NCBI GenBank assembly: GCA_903932385.1
Contig: CAIZGA010000596.1
Span: forward strand, 1 to 6,514
DNA from: an uncultured Acidobacteriota bacterium
GTDB taxonomy: Bacteria; Acidobacteriota; Terriglobia; Terriglobales; Acidobacteriaceae
Length of the DNA: 6,514 nt
Direction: 5' to 3'
The notes below the pieces were generated by a model that did not search any database, was not told the DNA's origin, and saw only the letters and a program-made list of their open reading frames with translations. Made by a program: the position numbers and the translations under genes. Positions 5,321 to 6,514 of this stretch are shown piece by piece. Positions within the stretch are counted from its first letter, which is position 1. The number at the start of each line of letters is the position of its first letter.

Positions 5321-6514
5321 ATGAATCTTCGTCGTCTACTGCTGGTGATATTTTTCGTCGGCGGTTTTATGTATCTCACTTCGGCCTCGCTGCCCAGCGG
5401 CTTCCTGTCGCATTGGCTGCACCTTCCCGCCGGCAACAATCTCTTCACTCATACATTGGGCAGTGGTGTGGAGCTGACCGAAGCCAACGCGGCCCCCGCC
5501 TACGATGCCGAAGAGCAGAACAACATCAGCGTCTACAAAAAAGCGCTGCCCTCGGTTGTCAACATTACTTCGCACGCCGTTGCTTTTGATTTTTTCTACG
5601 GCCCCGTGCCGCAAGAGGGTCAAGGCTCCGGATTCATTCTCGATAAAGAAGGCCACATCCTCACCAACAACCACGTCATTGCAGACGCGCAACAGGTTGA
5701 GGTCACGCTCTACGACAAACACAAGTTCAAGGCAAAAGTGATTGCGGTGGACAAGGCCCACGACCTCGCACTCATCCAGATCAACGCGCCTAACCTGGTG
5801 CCCGCCGTGCTGTCAGACTCCAGCAACATCACCGTCGGCCAGAAGGTTTACGCCATCGGCAATCCCTTCGGCCTCAGCGGCACCATGACCACCGGCATCA
5901 TCAGCGCCATCCGTTCTTTCTACGGACCCAATCGCACACCAATTGACAATGCCATCCAGACCGACGCCGCCATCAATCCCGGCAACTCCGGCGGCCCGCT
6001 GCTCAACTCACGCGGCGATGTCATCGGCATCAACACCCTCATCGCTTCCAACGGTGCCGACCAAAGTTCCGGCATCGGCTTCGCCATCCCCATCAACACC
6101 GCCAAAGCCGTGCTGGATGATTTTTCCCGTTATGGCCGCGTTCGTCGGCCCTCGCTCGGCATTGTGCCGCTTTCCATCGGCCCCGATTTGGCCGAACAAA
6201 TGGGGCTGGTGGCCAATTACGGCGTGCTGATTGAGCGCACCCTGCCCGGCGGTGCCGCCGAACACGCCGGTCTGCATGGCGGCACGCAAAAGGCCTACCT
6301 CGGCAACACGCCGATTTACGTCGGCGGCGATCTGGTCGTCGCCATTGACGGTCAGGAAATTGCCAACGCACAAGATCTGGAAGCCGTGATGGACGCCCAC
6401 CGCACCGGCGGAGCGCGGTTATTGCCCGATGGAAATGACCGGGGCTTTGGCTGGTGCGCCGGAACCGCCGGTGTTTACGAGCAGAACGGAAAGGTTGTCT
6501 TTGATGAACGGCCC
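5321..6514 (+). CDS. htrA: HtrA/DegS-like membrane-anchored serine protease (runs off right edge)
   Basis: This is an S1C-family trypsin-like protease that degrades or senses misfolded envelope proteins. The frame stays open from the ATG at 5321 to the window end (398 residues seen). Residues 5-23 (RLLLVIFFVGGFMYLTSAS) form an N-terminal membrane anchor or uncleaved signal, and a linker runs to about 65. In the protease domain (about 70-270) the triad is complete: His118 in LTNNHVIAD, Asp148 in AHDLALIQI, and Ser223 in NPGNSGGPLL. A single PDZ domain starts near 277 (RPSLGIVPL) and contains GVLIERTLPGGAAEHAGL (301-318) and GGDLVVAIDGQEI (335-347). The long loop between these is a variant I associate with acidobacterial members. 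One anchor, one protease and one PDZ is a DegS-like layout. After DLEAVMDAHRTGG (352-364) the expected last PDZ strands are not recognisable (residues 365-398), so the C-terminus shown may reflect a junction or frameshift. It is co-directional with coaE and has its own ribosome binding site. Confidence 0.93.
   Translation, partial: MNLRRLLLVIFFVGGFMYLTSASLPSGFLSHWLHLPAGNNLFTHTLGSGVELTEANAAPAYDAEEQNNISVYKKALPSVVNITSHAVAFDFFYGPVPQEGQGSGFILDKEGHILTNNHVIADAQQVEVTLYDKHKFKAKVIAVDKAHDLALIQINAPNLVPAVLSDSSNITVGQKVYAIGNPFGLSGTMTTGIISAIRSFYGPNRTPIDNAIQTDAAINPGNSGGPLLNSRGDVIGINTLIASNGADQSSGIGFAIPINTAKAVLDDFSRYGRVRRPSLGIVPLSIGPDLAEQMGLVANYGVLIERTLPGGAAEHAGLHGGTQKAYLGNTPIYVGGDLVVAIDGQEIANAQDLEAVMDAHRTGGARLLPDGNDRGFGWCAGTAGVYEQNGKVVFDERP
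6419..6514 (-). other. Possible C-terminal end of a minus-strand gene
   Basis: On the minus strand, an open frame enters from the right edge and ends at a TAA at 6421-6419. Its residues include FIKDNLSVLLVNTGG and APVISIGQ at the end. The codons end mostly in G or C, as in the genes around it, and the peptide looks protein-like. The frame begins exactly where the HtrA-like protein stops resembling its family. It is too short to identify and overlaps the open HtrA frame, so it may be a shadow. Confidence 0.2.

Noticed and set aside
4408..5448. 346-residue minus-strand open frame across coaE and its flanks
   Set aside because: It runs antisense to coaE, whose P-loop and other motifs are unmistakable, and to the ends of folD and the protease gene; no family features of its own were seen.

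Overview
The window looks like a piece of an acidobacterial chromosome, most likely subdivision 1 (Terriglobia/Acidobacteriaceae-like). That placement is inferred from the style of the proteins: a MacB/FtsX-type permease of the kind common in that group, a FolD with an insertion near its C-terminus, and an HtrA protease with a long PDZ loop. It also rests on the short GGGTGGCCCACCC-type intergenic palindromes. No rRNA or other taxonomic marker is present, so it is not proven.

The window splits at a minus-strand tRNA-Ser (1617-1706). Left of it (1-1616) lies an accessory-looking stretch. It holds the N-terminal part of a minus-strand membrane protein (1-178), two copies of a repeat of about 175 bp with a strong internal hairpin (262-440 and 1433-1608), and between the copies two small minus-strand genes: a soluble protein of unknown function with a weak resemblance to toxin-immunity proteins (621-974) and a visibly AT-rich four-helix membrane protein (999-1409). 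A near-palindrome, GGGTGGCCCACCC, sits just upstream of both small genes. The tRNA's 3' end faces this block and the second repeat copy ends only 8 bp from it, which fits a tRNA-associated insertion site. No integrase or transposase is visible.

Right of the tRNA the sequence is GC-rich, housekeeping-like and almost entirely coding. In order: a plus-strand MacB/FtsX-type ABC permease without a visible ATPase partner (1779-3101, possibly starting at 1893); a convergent 78-residue protein of unknown function (3121-3357, minus); folD (3572-4531) and coaE (4531-5193), which overlap by one base (TGATG) and are probably translationally coupled; and a membrane-anchored HtrA/DegS-like serine protease with a complete catalytic triad (5321 onward) that runs off the right edge. 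folD supplies one-carbon folate units and coaE makes the last step of coenzyme A synthesis, so this is a cofactor-biosynthesis pair followed by an envelope protein quality-control gene with its own ribosome binding site.

The points most worth a second look are the repeat pair flanking the two-gene cassette beside the tRNA, two non-paired positions in the tRNA anticodon stem, and a loss of PDZ-like sequence near 6410 at the end of the HtrA gene, where a sequence junction or frameshift may lie. I see no defence system, CRISPR array or clearly novel multi-gene system.
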